A stretch of DNA of 64,000 bases from Brachynemurus nebulosus (GCA_035578155.1 JAPWDM010000008.1:20190342-20254341); one strand, 5' to 3'. Positions 45,192-57,173 are shown, counted from the stretch's first letter. The notes: generated from the sequence alone by a model not told the origin. Numbers and translations: made by a program.

Positions 45192-46660
45192 CAGTTACAA
45201 AAAGTATTCAATTCATAATTAGTTAATGAATTTATAATCATACCATATACTATTACGATACTGATTATTGATGCATATACACCAGCAAATATATACATAA
45301 TATTATAATGATATAAATATTTTAAAAAAATTCAAATATATTATTATTTTAATATTTTTTCACAAATGACTTGTGCTCATAAGAAGAAAGTGCTTAGTTT
45401 TAATATTACGCATATCTTTGCTTGCAGCTAAGTGCATTAAAAAAATGCATAATAGCTCTCTCTGCATATATGCATGCATGCAACAGTAATTTACATGTTG
45501 TATGTAATAGCTACATGTATTTTTCTCTTGTAGATACATTATTTGTTTCTTTCATTATTATTAGTAATTTTTGAATTTTTATTACAAAACCGCAAATGTT
45601 TGTTATGTATAGGTATTGTAAATCTCGCGATAAATTATTGTAAGTTTACATAACTGTTATCTTACATAATTATTGTAAACATATGTAAATGAAATTTTAA
45701 TTGGTTTTGTATTGTGTTGCTTGTATCTAGTAATTAATTGTTGAAAAAAAATTAGAAATTAATCATATAAAACAATACTCACTTATTCACAACATTTTTA
45801 AGGTGATAGTGTCTCATTCGCGTAGCTTGAGAAAATCAGTTTGTCGATTCCCGACAATTTCTAGATGGATTGTTAAAAGGTCATTTATTTAAGGATGTTT
45901 GGGAGGTACAGTCGGAGTTAAAAGTAAATAAAATTAGAAATTCGTGAATAATTGTGTTGTACAACAAACTATGAGATAAATAGTCATATAGTCAATTGTA
46001 CTATAACTGCTTGTACGATACATAAAATTATAGCTCTCAGCTGATTACAATAGCTGAGTAGGTACATTCTGACGATTTTTGGGAGGAATCTCAAAATGGT
46101 ACGAGATGATTAAAAATTTAGTAGAATGTTCCTCATTAAAAAAATACTGAGGCTCCTGTGAAAATTTCAAACCGATTCACTAAGCCGTTAAATGGTTACT
46201 TAATCCGTTCTGTCGTCAAATTTCCATAAGAGTACGTGTAAAACAAGGGGTCAGACTAGTATGTCTACCAAACTATGGCCGCTGTAACGAATGAGTGACG
46301 TAACACAACACACACACGACCACAACACATGATGTATGGACACGAATATACCTATGTGTTAGTATGAGATGTTGATGATGATGTATGCAGTTCGCATACA
46401 TATAGTATATACTACGATGGCCACCGTACGTTACCACTAGTCAACAAATAAAAATGAATTTATTTAAGAAAGATGTCGCTTTATTTTGAGAAATTTTTTT
46501 TTCAAGAGAATTTTAACACTAAATACGACACAATTCATATTTTTTTCTGTTTAAATTTCATGAGTTGATTAAAAAAACATGATATATATTATGATGTGAA
46601 CACCACGACGGTCAGTAACAGACTAAATCAGTAGTGGTGTAAATTGTTACTTATTGCAAC
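45192..46660. other. AT-rich DNA with one dispersed repeat
   Basis: Besides the repeat at 45888-46130 nothing is supported. ATGCATGCATGCA occurs near 45468. Confidence 0.4.
45888..46130 (+). repeat. dispersed repeat, copy 1
   Basis: AAGGATGTTTGGGAGGTACA..AATTAGAAATTCGTGAATAA..CAGCTGA..AGCTGAGTA..GGTACGAGA is found inverted at 49480-49745. Family unknown; it could be the 3' part of a retroelement. Confidence 0.55.
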
Positions 46661-46740
46661 TTTCGGATTACACTTTTTATGTTCCGAACTACCTTCGTGT
46701 AAGTTCGGAACATTATAAGATTGGTGAGTAACCGAAAATT
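46661..46740. repeat. hairpin with perfect 12-bp stem
   Basis: ATGTTCCGAACT (46679-46690) and AGTTCGGAACAT (46702-46713) are exact complements around an 11-base loop. Outer parts (CTTTCGGATTAC / GTAACCGAAAA) extend it imperfectly. Confidence 0.65.
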
Positions 46741-47050
46741 TGAGAGAAGTGGTAAATCAGAGAATAAATCAGAGAACAAATGGTAAATAATAATAGAGTT
46801 TTACATTCATATATTGAATATACGCAAGAGGACTATGTATTGTATGTATTTCATGTACCTGTGAATTCTATGGTTTGGTGGCCAATGCACAATCAAGTTT
46901 ACTTGATTGTACACAAAATTGCAATAAAAAAAAAAAAAATTTCTCTTTCTATTTCTATTTTATAGAAGCGTGTATATATTTATCTCTTTCTTTCGCTGTT
47001 TTTTCTTAAAATTATTAATAATGGAACAGATTCTAAAAATTGTTATCTTT

Positions 47051-47224
47051 GTCTAATAACTTATTTTAATACACAGAGAGCCATCTTTACGTATTTGTGA
47101 TAATTACCGACCAGTCCACATAATTCATAGAAAACTTGTCTAATAACTTATTTTAATACACAGAGAGCCATCTTTACGTATTTGTGATAATTGCCGACCA
47201 GTCCACATAATTCATAGAAAAAAT
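47051..47224. repeat. 87-bp tandem duplication
   Basis: Two copies beginning GTCTAATAACTTATTTTA at 47051 and 47138, differing at one base (ATTACCGACC against ATTGCCGACC). Recent duplication. Confidence 0.9.
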
Positions 47225-47866
47225 TATATACATATAGAATCCTATCAAAAATAGGGCCATATTTAGAGATGTGCACTGGTCTCGTGACGAGTAATTTTAC
47301 CCACTTTTGACCGTCACAAAACGGTTTTGTGACCGATATAGTTATGACAAGACTGTCACAATTACCGCCATCTGGGAGAATACATTTAAATTAATGAATA
47401 TTTTAGCGGGAAATTTGCATGCTTTAGCGGGAAATTACTGTAACATAGTGTCATTCGTCTTATGTTTATTTACTGTATATTGTGTTCATGAACATGTAAT
47501 AAATCGAAATACTATTTCATTTTTTAATAAATAAATAAAAATATTTTATGATCTCAAAAATATCTAAAAATGAATAAAAAGATCTTCGTTTTATTATAAT
47601 ATATATGTTATAATGTAAATCATATATTTAAGATATTGAAATAATAATTAGCCAAATTCTTTTTACAAACTATTATATTTTTCAAAAAAAAATCCGGTAA
47701 GTACATGCACTTAAAAACATTGATTTATTTCAGTAAATTATATAAGCATACTGGGATCAGACTTTACTATCAAGATCATAAAATAACGAAAAAAAACCTA
47801 GAAAAATTGTTATAACTTAACTAGGTAATCAATTTTCTGGAAAAAAAACCGTCACAAAACGTCTTA
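47225..47866. other. AT-rich DNA with GTCACAAAACG words
   Basis: GACCGTCACAAAACGGTTTT..GTGACCGA near 47310 and ACCGTCACAAAACG near 47849 could be ends of a small element broken by the Harbinger insertion, but no target duplication was found. Confidence 0.3.
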
Positions 47867-48168
47867 GGCTGCCTTTACACGATCAGTAATACTGTCAGTA
47901 TTTACTGATAAAAATAATGAATCATTATTTTTATTACTTCAGTATTTTTATGATACCGTACACTATCATTATTTTCTTCTGTATTTTAAAACAAACTGTC
48001 AAATTTAATTTTTCGGAATTTTTAAATTAATTAAATTTTGGAATTGTTATTATTATGGAAGAAGCGTGTTTAGCTATAGTACTAGCGTTTGCAACTCAAA
48101 ACAAGAAAACAAAGAAAAAAAAAACGTTATGTTCGATCCGATCTGTTCGATTTTGTTTTTCTAGCTAG
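47867..48168 (+). mobile_element. PIF-Harbinger element, 5' fragment
   Basis: GGCTGCCTTTACACGATCAG follows TTA at 47864-47866, which suits a Harbinger terminus and TWA target. About 190 bases on, a short frame resembles the start of a Harbinger protein (next entry). No right end found; the remainder has been lost or replaced by TGTACATA-rich sequence. Confidence 0.5.
48055..48168 (+). pseudogene. Harbinger-type protein N-terminus, truncated
   Basis: Reads MEEACLAIVLAFATQNKK then TKKKKTLC and stops after 37 codons. A short acidic/hydrophobic start followed by a lysine-rich stretch is how many PIF-Harbinger nucleases begin. The DDE domain is absent, and an alternative is coincidence in a short frame. 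Confidence 0.35.
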
Positions 48169-48169
48169 C

Positions 48170-48390
48170 CATACATATACGCATGTATACATATACAATG
48201 TACATACCACAGAATAATGTACATACGGTACATTTCGTACATATTGTACATACTGCCGTACATACTAATCAATAATAATATGGATAATATGTACAAGCCT
48301 ACTTTTCCATGATGTACATATACGATCTACAATCGATTTGTATTTATCTCGGCTGGTACCGCTGGTACATATCGTACATATACCTACGAG
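48170..48390. repeat. GTACATA-rich low-complexity stretch
   Basis: Repeated GTACATA, CGTACATA and CATATAC words without a fixed period. Confidence 0.6.
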
Positions 48391-48437
48391 AAATATATTT
48401 TAACGGTTTTAACTGTCATTAATGTTAACTGTCACAA

Positions 48438-49169
48438 ATGTCATTAATGTTAATTTTTAATGCCATTTTAAGGCTAAAATATTTCCCTGCTGTTTGGAAA
48501 TTAGCTCAAATCATCTTAATACAAAAGCCGGGGAAGCCAGTAAATGAGGTGACGTCGTACAGACCAATCAGTTTACTCCCCGTTTTATCCAAAATGTTCG
48601 AAAAGTTATTTCTCAGAAGACTGCATCGAGTCCTCGATGACCTTAAAATTATTCCAGATCATCAGTTTGGTTTTCGCGCAAAACATTCAACCGTCGAACA
48701 AGTTCATCGTGTAGTCAATACGATCAACCGCTCTTTTCAAGAAAAAAAATATTGTACAGCAGCTTTTCTCGACGTGAGTCAAGCATTTGACAAAGTGTGG
48801 CATACTGGCTTATTGTATAAATTAAGGAAAAATATTCCTGAATCATTCTACTTAATACTGAAATCTTATTTGTCAGATCGTTACTTTCATGTAAAGTTTC
48901 AGAGTGAAATGTCAGAAATGTTTCCAGTCCGTTCCGGTGTACCACAAGGTAGTGTTCTAGGGCCTATTCTTTATCTTATATGTACTGCAGATCTGCCGGT
49001 TGATGAAGAAAATACTACTGCAACATTTGGTGATGATACTGCTATCCTAGCTACTAATGAAGATCCAAATGTTGCATCACAAAAGTTACAATCTAGCTTG
49101 CGTCGAATACAGGAATGGTTACATAAATGGCGTATTCGAGTAAATGAAACGAAATCGACGTCCTTTTGA
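48438..49169 (+). pseudogene. jockey-type LINE reverse transcriptase fragment
   Basis: The 243-codon frame covers most of a non-LTR reverse transcriptase: YRPISLLPVLSKMFEKL at residues 41-57, QFGFRAKHSTVEQ at 76-88, LDVSQAFDKVWH at 111-122, SGVPQGSVLGP at 167-177 and the active site TFGDD at 196-200 (FADD in most relatives). The wording matches the jockey clade. Homology starts about residue 6; the first ATG is arbitrary. The endonuclease and ORF1 are missing upstream, and downstream the frame ends in NETKSTSF where it runs into a piggyBac MITE piece. No poly(A) tail. A 15-base word (TGTCATTAATGTTAA) is duplicated at 48414 and 48439, across the 5' boundary. Dead copy despite having no internal stops. 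Confidence 0.85.
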
Positions 49170-49354
49170 CGGACACTATTTCAATACAAACAGAACGACA
49201 ATGACTATAAACAAAATAAATATATGTGGTATGTTATAATAACAAATAAGTTAGATAACAGAAATCTTACAGCAAACAAGTAACAACAAGTCGTAGTATT
49301 GGAGCAGGTAGAGAAGTTCGTACGTCGTTTTGACGTGTACGTATGATTCTAGGG
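49156..49354. mobile_element. piggyBac-type MITE end, 199-bp fragment
   Basis: Matches the first 200 bp of the MITE at 10654 in inverted orientation, ending ACGTATGATTCTAGGG followed by TTAA (49355-49358). It joins the reverse transcriptase fragment directly at ATCGACG, which both partners could supply. Confidence 0.85.
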
Positions 49355-49479
49355 TTAAGAAGTTTTAGTTATGACCACTGATTGTGAGGAACATTACTTA
49401 GTGCGTGTCAAACACGCACTTGACGAATTTTTTAAATGTAGGCTTGATCTGTCTCATCTGTGGTGTAAAATTACAGTTT

Positions 49480-49745
49480 TTTTTTTCAATAATTTTTTAA
49501 CGGTCTCGTACCATTCTGAGATTCCTGCCAAAAATCTTCAAAATGTACTCAGCTCTTGTAGTCAGCTGGGAGCTATAGTTTTATGTAATTGTACAGGTAG
49601 TTGTAGTGATAGCTATTATTTAGCAAAGATAACTATCTATTTACCTCATAGTTTGTTATACAACGCAATTATTCACGAATTTCTAATTTTATGTACTTTT
49701 ATCTCCGATTGTACAATTGTACATCCCAAACATCCTTAAAAAAAA
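49480..49745 (-). repeat. dispersed repeat, copy 2
   Basis: Inverted relative to 45888-46130 and about 80% alike by eye. Ends in a poly-A run on the plus strand. The 122-codon frame over it is not supported as a gene. Confidence 0.55.
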
Positions 49746-51281
49746 AAAATCGCAAAATACGTGTTTGGCACACATTAAGTCAGATTTCCTCAGTGATTAG
49801 AGTCTGTCACCGGTTTTGGAATAAAATATAGGACCACAAAATTAGATAAATATATTCTGAAATGTTGCACCACCTTCAGGTTATGGACCCAACTTATCCA
49901 AAATGATTTTAGTTTAAACTCTTAGCAAGTGCTTACTTACTATCTGTACATAGTTTTTTTCAGATTTTGTAGATATATAATTGAAAATTCAAGCACTCCA
50001 ATAAATCAACCACACCCAAAACAATAGCAAAAGACTAGGAGAGACGGGAGGGCCCGGAAATATACACTTAGGCATACATCCATAGGATAATTTATTCAGT
50101 AAGCCAAATTGTTCACGGTTTATCATAAGAGTCAATTACGGTGTTACTGCAAGGGTCAGTTATGTGATAATTTCGTTCCCTATACCTCTTAAAGAAACAC
50201 AGAGACTTTACCAATCACTATTTCGCAAACTAGCCCTAAAAATGAAAAGTTGTCAAAAGAATCTTATTGTTAAAAATTGTTAGCTTCATTTTAAAGCATC
50301 TTTCAAATGATATTTCGCAAGGTAGAGTAGGTACATGGAATTACTTTTTGAGTTATTTATGAAAATTTTTTTTTTATTTACAACATTTCCCTTAACGATT
50401 TGAACTTTTTTTTGGGGGGGGGGAGGGGAGATGTTTTATAATACTGAAATATTTTCATTTACTTGGAGACCATTTTGCCTACTTAAAATTATTTTTAAAA
50501 TTTTTCGAAAATTTAGTTGCCTTTATTTGTTGTCCGTTAAAAATTCTTGGGTTCACGATTGAAAAGAGAAGTGAACAAAAATGACCTTACTTTGAAGCTT
50601 AATATTTCGTAAATGAAGTTAAATGTAAAAAGCAGTAAATATTTCTTGTATAGAGACTAAATTTAACGGCATTGTAAATTTTAGTTTACCATGGTGAAAA
50701 TAAAATATGACCGCTCCATTTTACTTTACCCATTAAAATTAATTATAAATCTAAAAAATAATGTCTGCTCATTTGATTAGTTACAACGTTCATTAACTAA
50801 ATAAGGAATTCCTTAGGGAGAACACCATTCACCTTATGTTATTTTATATGTTATTATGTCTTTGGAGAAATAATGAGTGATTTTAGAGCATTGATTTTTG
50901 TGTCAATACCTACTAGCTAATTTATCAATTAAGGCAAAAAACTAATTAAAATAATTTAGACACTAATTAATAATAAAAACTTTTTTTAAAAAACCTTTTT
51001 AAAATAAGTAAAATTTCAATATTATGTAATTCATTTCACAAGCTGGAAAATTCTATATCTTCTTTTTTAATCACATCGGTAAATACTAAAGAAAAAAAAT
51101 TGAAATTATCTTGGCACACCTCCAGTATTTTCTGTATTCGTTCAATTTGGTTACACAATATTCTTTTTAAGCGAATTTCCATTCTGGAAATTCACTTATT
51201 ACAGCGGGTGTCATGGAAGGACCTGAGCCCAGAACTATGACAGAAATTTGTTTTGAAGCCTCGAGAACCCAAAAATGACCA

Positions 51282-51284
<3 letters not shown>
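49746..51284. other. AT-rich DNA, little identified
   Basis: A G-run (GGGGGGGG-AGGGG) near 50414. At 51169-51255 a segment with GAATTTCCATTCTGGAAATTC and TTACAGC-GGTGTCATG recurs inverted at 61518-61620, a dispersed repeat. Nothing else. Confidence 0.4.

Positions 51285-51343
<59 letters not shown>
51285..51343. repeat. (TA)n microsatellite
   Basis: About 29 TA dinucleotides. Confidence 0.95.
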
Positions 51344-51346
<3 letters not shown>

Positions 51347-51384
51347 TAACTAACTTTTCAAGAATGCGTCATCACCGATCTTAA

Positions 51385-51610
51385 AAATTTGTTCCCTGTT
51401 AGAGAGCTACACTATTTTAGTTGGATATAAGTGATACTATATGAGATCCGCCAGTGTCCTGGGGACCCAAAAGCGCCAAAAATTAACTACTCAAACGATT
51501 TTGAAAATTTTTGCACTGTTAGAGAGTTAAACTATTTTAGATAGATACAGGTTGTTATATGAGATCCGCCAGTGTCCAATCTTTAGAAATTAGTTATGTT
51601 ATGCAGATGC
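51385..51610. repeat. 118-bp minisatellite, about two units
   Basis: GAGATCCGCCAGTGTCC at 51443 and 51561 (period 118). Same unit and same 3' boundary (ATCTTTAGAAATTAG..GATGCTG) as 43560-44345. Confidence 0.75.
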
Positions 51611-51982
51611 TGTGACAGGTATATCTTTATTTAAGTATCATTATAATAAAACGAGAATATTTCGCTACCAAAAAGAAAATAAACGGTTTGCTGTTTTCAA
51701 AATAATTAGAATAATAATAGTGTTAGCGTTTGTTTCGAAAAAAAAATCTGAACTAAATATTTTTAATAAAAATTAAAAAAAAGATAATTATTACTAATTG
51801 CTAATTAGATTGCATACATAGGTATGCTGTATACACTAACAATTAAACTTACTATGTATAATACGTTCACTATCTATTAATGAAATTAGTGTACAAGGTG
51901 TTTCATGAAAGATAGGAATAATACTGTTTGAAAGCCCAAGTATCCTGAAAACTAAAGTTTACTAAATTAAAAATCTACTTAA

Positions 51983-53333
51983 GGAAAGATTCGCCAAAAA
52001 AAACATCAAAAATCGACCATTTTTTATTTTTTATACAAGTACCTAAATATTTTATTAAAAAACTAAATGTACAACATTGTTTCTACATGTCTTATGATCA
52101 CAAAAAAAAATTTTTTAAAGAAAAATTCAAAAATAAGCTTTGTATAAATGGCTTTAAAGTCGACACTGCAAATTTTTCCATCGACACTCAAATCCCCAGT
52201 AAACTAAAATCAGAAAATCAAGCATTTTCTGAGAATATAACATGTACAGTTATGGCACTAACTATGAACTAAGAAAAAAAATTTAAAACCACCGTTTTTT
52301 GACTATAAACAGCCGCCATTTTGAAAAAATATTACGGAACCAAAATATCCTAGTTCCTGCCAAAATGACGGTATCGAGGAATAATAGGCACTTTGATTTA
52401 TGTCGATATCTCAGATACATGAGGAATATGTCGAAAAACGTACTTTCGAGAAAATAGCATTTAAAGATTTTTTAGTAAAGTGTGTACACTAAAATGCCCA
52501 TACCTTTCTGATTTTTAATTTTTTTAAAATAAAATTTTTGGAGAAAAATTTTAGCACCTTTTAAGGGAGACCTCTAGAGGACGTTTTGAAAAAATTGCAT
52601 GTTTCGATAGTCTATACCTTTAAGAATAACATACTAAAATTTCAAGTGCATATCTAAAATAGTTTTTGAGTTACAGCCATCCGAAGAGCGGATTCTGATT
52701 TTCATTGGTAATTTTGAGGTATTGAGAAATGTATGAAGGTTGATAGTTTGGGATTTTCTAGACGTGACTGCCAATCACATGTTATGGAGCAACTAGACCC
52801 TGGCACATTTAAACGACTCATCTAGTTTTACTATGACCTTTATAGTGAGTAAATCGTAAATAATTATTAATTTTAATAAAAATTCTCAGTGATTAAAACC
52901 AAAAGGTAAATTAAAGAAAAACTACGTTTTTTAAATTTACTGCAGTTATAACTCGAAGACAAATCATCCGATTGATTTAAATCTTATTGCAGCTTCTTTT
53001 ATCCATGTTTCTTCGTGCCATGAACCTCCAGTTTTTCGATAGAATAAAAAATGTAATTTTTGCAGGCCAAAAATCATCAAATTTTCGCTCAAAATTTGAA
53101 ACTTTTTTTTTAAAAACTCCGTCATTTTGTTAAATTTTAACTTTTTTTCGATTGAGGTTCATGGCACGGGCAATACGTTCTAATTTAATTTGGTCTTTTT
53201 TGGATTTCAGGCACTATGAAGCTCGCTATCACTGCAACAGTGGGGGGACTTTTTTTGGAGCCTTGGGAAATCGCGAATAACTCACTGAATTTTCAATTTT
53301 TTGGTCCAAAAATTTTATCATGAATTTCTCCCC
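51983..53333. mobile_element. TTAA-flanked element, family GGGGAGATTCGC, copy 2
   Basis: TTAA at 51979-51982 and 53334-53337. Left end GGAAAGATTCGCCAAAAA, right end complementary to GGGGAGAAATTCATGA. The first ~590 bp are the inverted counterpart of 19749-20451; the remaining ~760 bp are absent from that copy. The right boundary is less certain than the left. Non-coding. Confidence 0.5.
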
Positions 53334-53466
53334 TTAAATGCGTTCATAAAAAGTCAGTTTTCAATGATTTTTCATTTATAGAGTTTTGGTACATTCGTAA
53401 GACGTGTTTTATGAGATAATATGGTTTTACTTGAAGTCTTATGACGTCAGTGACCACCAAAGTGCT

Positions 53467-53467
53467 G

Positions 53468-53543
<76 letters not shown>
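53467..53543. repeat. (TA)n microsatellite
   Basis: About 37 TA dinucleotides. Frames through it are meaningless. Confidence 0.95.
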
Positions 53544-54306
53544 CCACCTAAACTAAAATTGTATAAAATTGTCAGCCCTCAGATATGTCGGAGGATCAAG
53601 TTATGGAACATAAATTTTTTTGTTACAATTTTGAACAGTTACTCATTATCATCATCTTATAATTCTGTAGGTTATTTTTAAATTAAACACCCGGTAAAAA
53701 CTGCATGCACATTTGAATGATTGATTAATTAGTCAAAGTGAATGTTGATTTATAGTTAAAAATATTTTTGCTAAAACTCTTTGAAAGAGTAAGTATTCTA
53801 TAATAAATTATACTTAATAAATTATACTATATGTAGCTATTAATTCTAGAACACCATATTCGAATTGATTCACATTTCAGAATATACTTGACATAATAAA
53901 CATAAATTTTTAAATGATTAGCAAAAAAAAAAGTTATAATAAAAAACTGATTATTAATTTTATAAATTAATAATAAAATTAATGAAACAAGATCATTAAT
54001 TCTAGTCAATAATGTCAACACCTTTTCCAATTCTGAAATTTAGACAGGATGGTACACCCATGAAAAGTACAAGAAACTATTTCCTTTATTTTAAATAAGC
54101 CAAAAAAGATATACATATTAAATTAGAAAAATATATTAGCTACTTTAGTGAAACCATCAAACCACTGGAGAGTTGAAATTCATAAAATTTTAGTCAAGAT
54201 TCTGCCGTTGCTTTCTTTTTGACAATAAACTTCAGATTAACACATTAAGAACCCAAGTACGTTCTTTGACACAAACAAATGATTTCTTTCAATAGTATCA
54301 AAATAA
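53544..54306. other. AT-rich DNA, nothing identified
   Basis: Contains a local inverted A/T stretch near 53930-53990. No gene. Confidence 0.5.
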
Positions 54307-54308
54307 TA

Positions 54309-54825
54309 CAGTCGAATCGCGTTGAGTTGCCCGCTCCATGACCGAAAAAAATTCATTTCAGTCTCTCGTTATGAGACCGAAACATTGGTGTTGATGTTTA
54401 ATAAGCTAGCAAACGTTGGATTAGTGCAACTCATAAATCATCCTGTCAGAATTTCTTTTATAGATCCGTGTTTACATAATACACGTGTAGTTGACCAAGC
54501 AAGTTTTGTTCGTTCATCAAGAAAATATGTGTGGAGAGTATCGCTTAAACTCCTGTCACACAAACTATAGAACACATTTAGAAAATATTAGTAAATGTAT
54601 TCTTTAAAAATAAGTAGATTTTGTGCTGCTTCTAACGAATGGTAATACTGCACTAAATGTCCGGGCAATTTGATTATAAATAAGTATACACATGCTTGAA
54701 AAGTAAGGGAATTGCGAGTTACGACGTCTACTACGTTGACTACTAAGCACAAGTGGCGGTACAGGAATTCTTAGAATTTTATTCTCCTATAGCCCCGAAG
54801 CGGAATTATAACCGCGATTCGACTG
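54309..54825. mobile_element. TA-flanked MITE, Tigger-like ends
   Basis: Ends CAGTCGAATCGCG on both sides (13 bp perfect; right continues GTTATAATTCCGC), TA at 54307-54308 and 54826-54827. The 82-codon frame at 54322-54570 is not recognisable. Confidence 0.7.
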
Positions 54826-55362
54826 TATTTCTTTCCTCTAAAAATTTAAAAAGCAAAAAAAATATTTTTTCAGAAAGAAAGTAGATGCCAATCGGAAATT
54901 TTTCTTTAGCTTCCTTTCAAATTTTAACAAAATTTCAAAAATAAAATTAGGTGACATCCAAATTTTTAATATTTCTGAAAACTGAAATTTCAGTTTATTT
55001 ATTTTTTTATGTTTTTATTTTTTATATTAAACAATTTTAATCATATTAATTATTAATTAAAAATTACAACATTCCGTAATTTTGGTTTAAAAAATTACTA
55101 TCTTTGTAAACAACAAATTTTTTTAATTAAATTCAGTTTCTAATAAATATTAACAAAATAAATTGCATAATTTTTTACAAATAGATATTTTTATGATCTT
55201 GAAATAGCTGGTGTTATTTATTAACAATTCGCTAGAAGCAAATAAACAATTAACCCAGATTTTAATAAATAAAAATAATATCTTTATCAAACAAATTTAA
55301 TTTTTTCTAAACAATAAGTTTGTATAGCTCACAACAAATACCTATAAGGTTATTAACAAATA

Positions 55363-56274
55363 GAGTAAGTGCGGGAGAGATGCCGCAGTAGCCATTTTTC
55401 GTCCGTTGATTGATAGATAGCGCTATTAATGCATTATATGTTTAAAATAAGTGACTTATTTAAACTGTATATGGTAACATTTATGATTAATCCATCAGAT
55501 TAGTAATTATCCAACTTTTTATTATTGAAAAGTAAGTTTTTTAACATAATATTTTATCAAGCATTTAATTCATTAGAATTTAGGAATGTACCTATATTTC
55601 ATTGTTTTAATGAAGATGCGTTTTGTTATTAACTTAGGTATATTTTAAAAGTACTGTATAAAATTTTAGGTCAGAATTCCGCACTATGCTTGCTATAGCA
55701 ACATGCGGCATCTATCCCAACAAAAAGAAGAGATGCCGCATCATATTACATGTTAAAAACATAGACTTATACCTTAATTATGCTATTTTTATTTTTAGAC
55801 TGTAAACTATGCCACGTAAATATAAAAGATCCATTAATGGATCAGGAAGAGTTCTCATATTAGTGAAGATAACGAAAATAATGATGATTGCCTGTGTATT
55901 GAATGTTTTGAAAAGTACTCAGAAACAAAAAAGTTGACTGGTTAAGATGTATAAAGTGCCAAAAATGGTTACATACGGCATGGATCATGTATTGAGATGT
56001 GTGTAAAATGCAAAATTTTTAATATGAACTATGCGGCGTCTCACCTTCTTTGATGCGGCATCTCTCCCATAGGTGTGGGAGAGACGCCGCTTTGCAGGCT
56101 CCACGAAAGTGTTAATTATGAATCCTTTATGACTCAAAATTTAAAATTATTTATAAATAATTTTAAAGAACAATGTTCACGTTTATTGTGTACCAAATTT
56201 CAAATCAATTAAATGCATACTTTAAGAATTATCAAGTGTTTTCAAAATGTGCGGCATCTCTCCCGCATTCACCC
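55363..56274. mobile_element. pogo-type deletion derivative, family 3
   Basis: Ends GAGTAAGTGCGGGAGAGATG and complementary GGGTGAATGCGGGAGAGATG, TA at 55361-55362 and 56275-56276. GCGGCATCT-type words recur at about 55704, 55733, 56031, 56054 and 56080. It retains the two extremities of a pogo-type transposase gene (55809-56018), which ties this and the similarly built families at 3168, 37349 and 42309 to the pogo branch of Tc1/mariner. Confidence 0.8.
55809..56018 (+). pseudogene. pogo-type transposase relic, catalytic part deleted
   Basis: Begins MPRKYKRS, the usual N-terminus of pogo/CENP-B-type transposases. About 20 bases on, a different frame reads SEDNENNDDCLCIECFEKYS, then after frameshifts DWLRCIKCQKWLH and CIEMCVKC. 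This C-x2-C..C-x2-C-x2-W-x-H..C-x2-C order is the C-terminal PHD-like finger seen on arthropod pogo-type transposases. The psq/CENP-B DNA-binding and DDE domains that should lie between are missing, so an internal deletion of more than 1 kb is inferred. Not functional. Confidence 0.6.
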
Positions 56275-56796
56275 TACAAAAAAAATATTATTGTTTTTCG
56301 AATCAACGTAGTGTAACCATTTGGAAGTGGATAATTATAATTTTTATTAGATAATCATACTTAATTGACTTTAACGAAACTTAACTGATGGAAGAGAACG
56401 GGTTAGACCTTATTTTTAGATGTTGTGGCTTATTAGAAAGGACGACTATTGTATCTTAAAACAATTGTAGGTCATACATTAAAGACAAAGAATAAGAAAT
56501 ATAAAACCTCATGAACGGAAGATCTTTCGTGAAATAAAGTACAGTGACCTTGGCAAGTTTACGTGTGCTATTGAAAATCAAACATCTCTTAAAATATTCT
56601 CAATAAATAACAAGAAACTAGAAAAGAAAATATTCTAAAATTCTTAACAAAATCAGCTCCTTAGGTATAGTGCTTCGCTCTGCTCGCCCAATCGCCCTAA
56701 AATAGCTGTATTCATATTTTAATAAAGTACCTATCTAATTTTCATACCTTGAGACCTTTTCTTAGATATCCATAGATGATATTAGTAAAAAAAAAA

Positions 56797-57008
56797 CGTT
56801 TTACTTTGCGAAATATTACTTTTACTGAATATAGAAATTCTTATGACATGTTTCGGTCAATATGACCATTCTCAAACGTGTATTACATATTGACCGAAAC
56901 ATGTCAAAAGAATTCATATATTTAATAAAAGTGGTATTTCGCAAAGTAAAGTGTTTTTATTTACTAATATCAAATATGCAGTATCATAAACTAATGCTCA
57001 AATCGATT
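56797..57008 (+). mobile_element. Penelope-like unit with inverted head
   Basis: Head (TTTACTTTGCGAAATATTAC.. to CATATTGACC-type words) is the inverted copy of the following AAGTGGTATTTCGCAAAG half. The centre has GACATGTTTCGGTCAATATG and CATATTGACCGAAACATGTC facing each other. The tail ends GCTCAAATCGATTAAA. Same family and plan as 17400-17605. Hammerhead-like GACCGAAACATGTC at about 56896. Confidence 0.6.
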
Positions 57009-57173
57009 AAATTTATTCATAGATGATAATATTAGGAGCACTTTAATTTCTGGCCCATTCTGAGATCCTAAGGCTCCGAAAATTTGTTTTGGTATTTGTA
57101 ATAATTTGTTTTGGAATCACAATAATGTTTGAGCATTTGGTTAAGATCTGTGCAGCCGTTTATTTTTGACGTA

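Noticed and set aside
48438..49169. Functional reverse transcriptase gene
   Set aside because: Lacks the endonuclease, ORF1 and the C-terminal part, and joins an unrelated MITE fragment; treated as a pseudogene.
54322..54570. 82-codon frame inside a MITE
   Set aside because: No recognisable domain; confined to a TA-flanked non-coding element.
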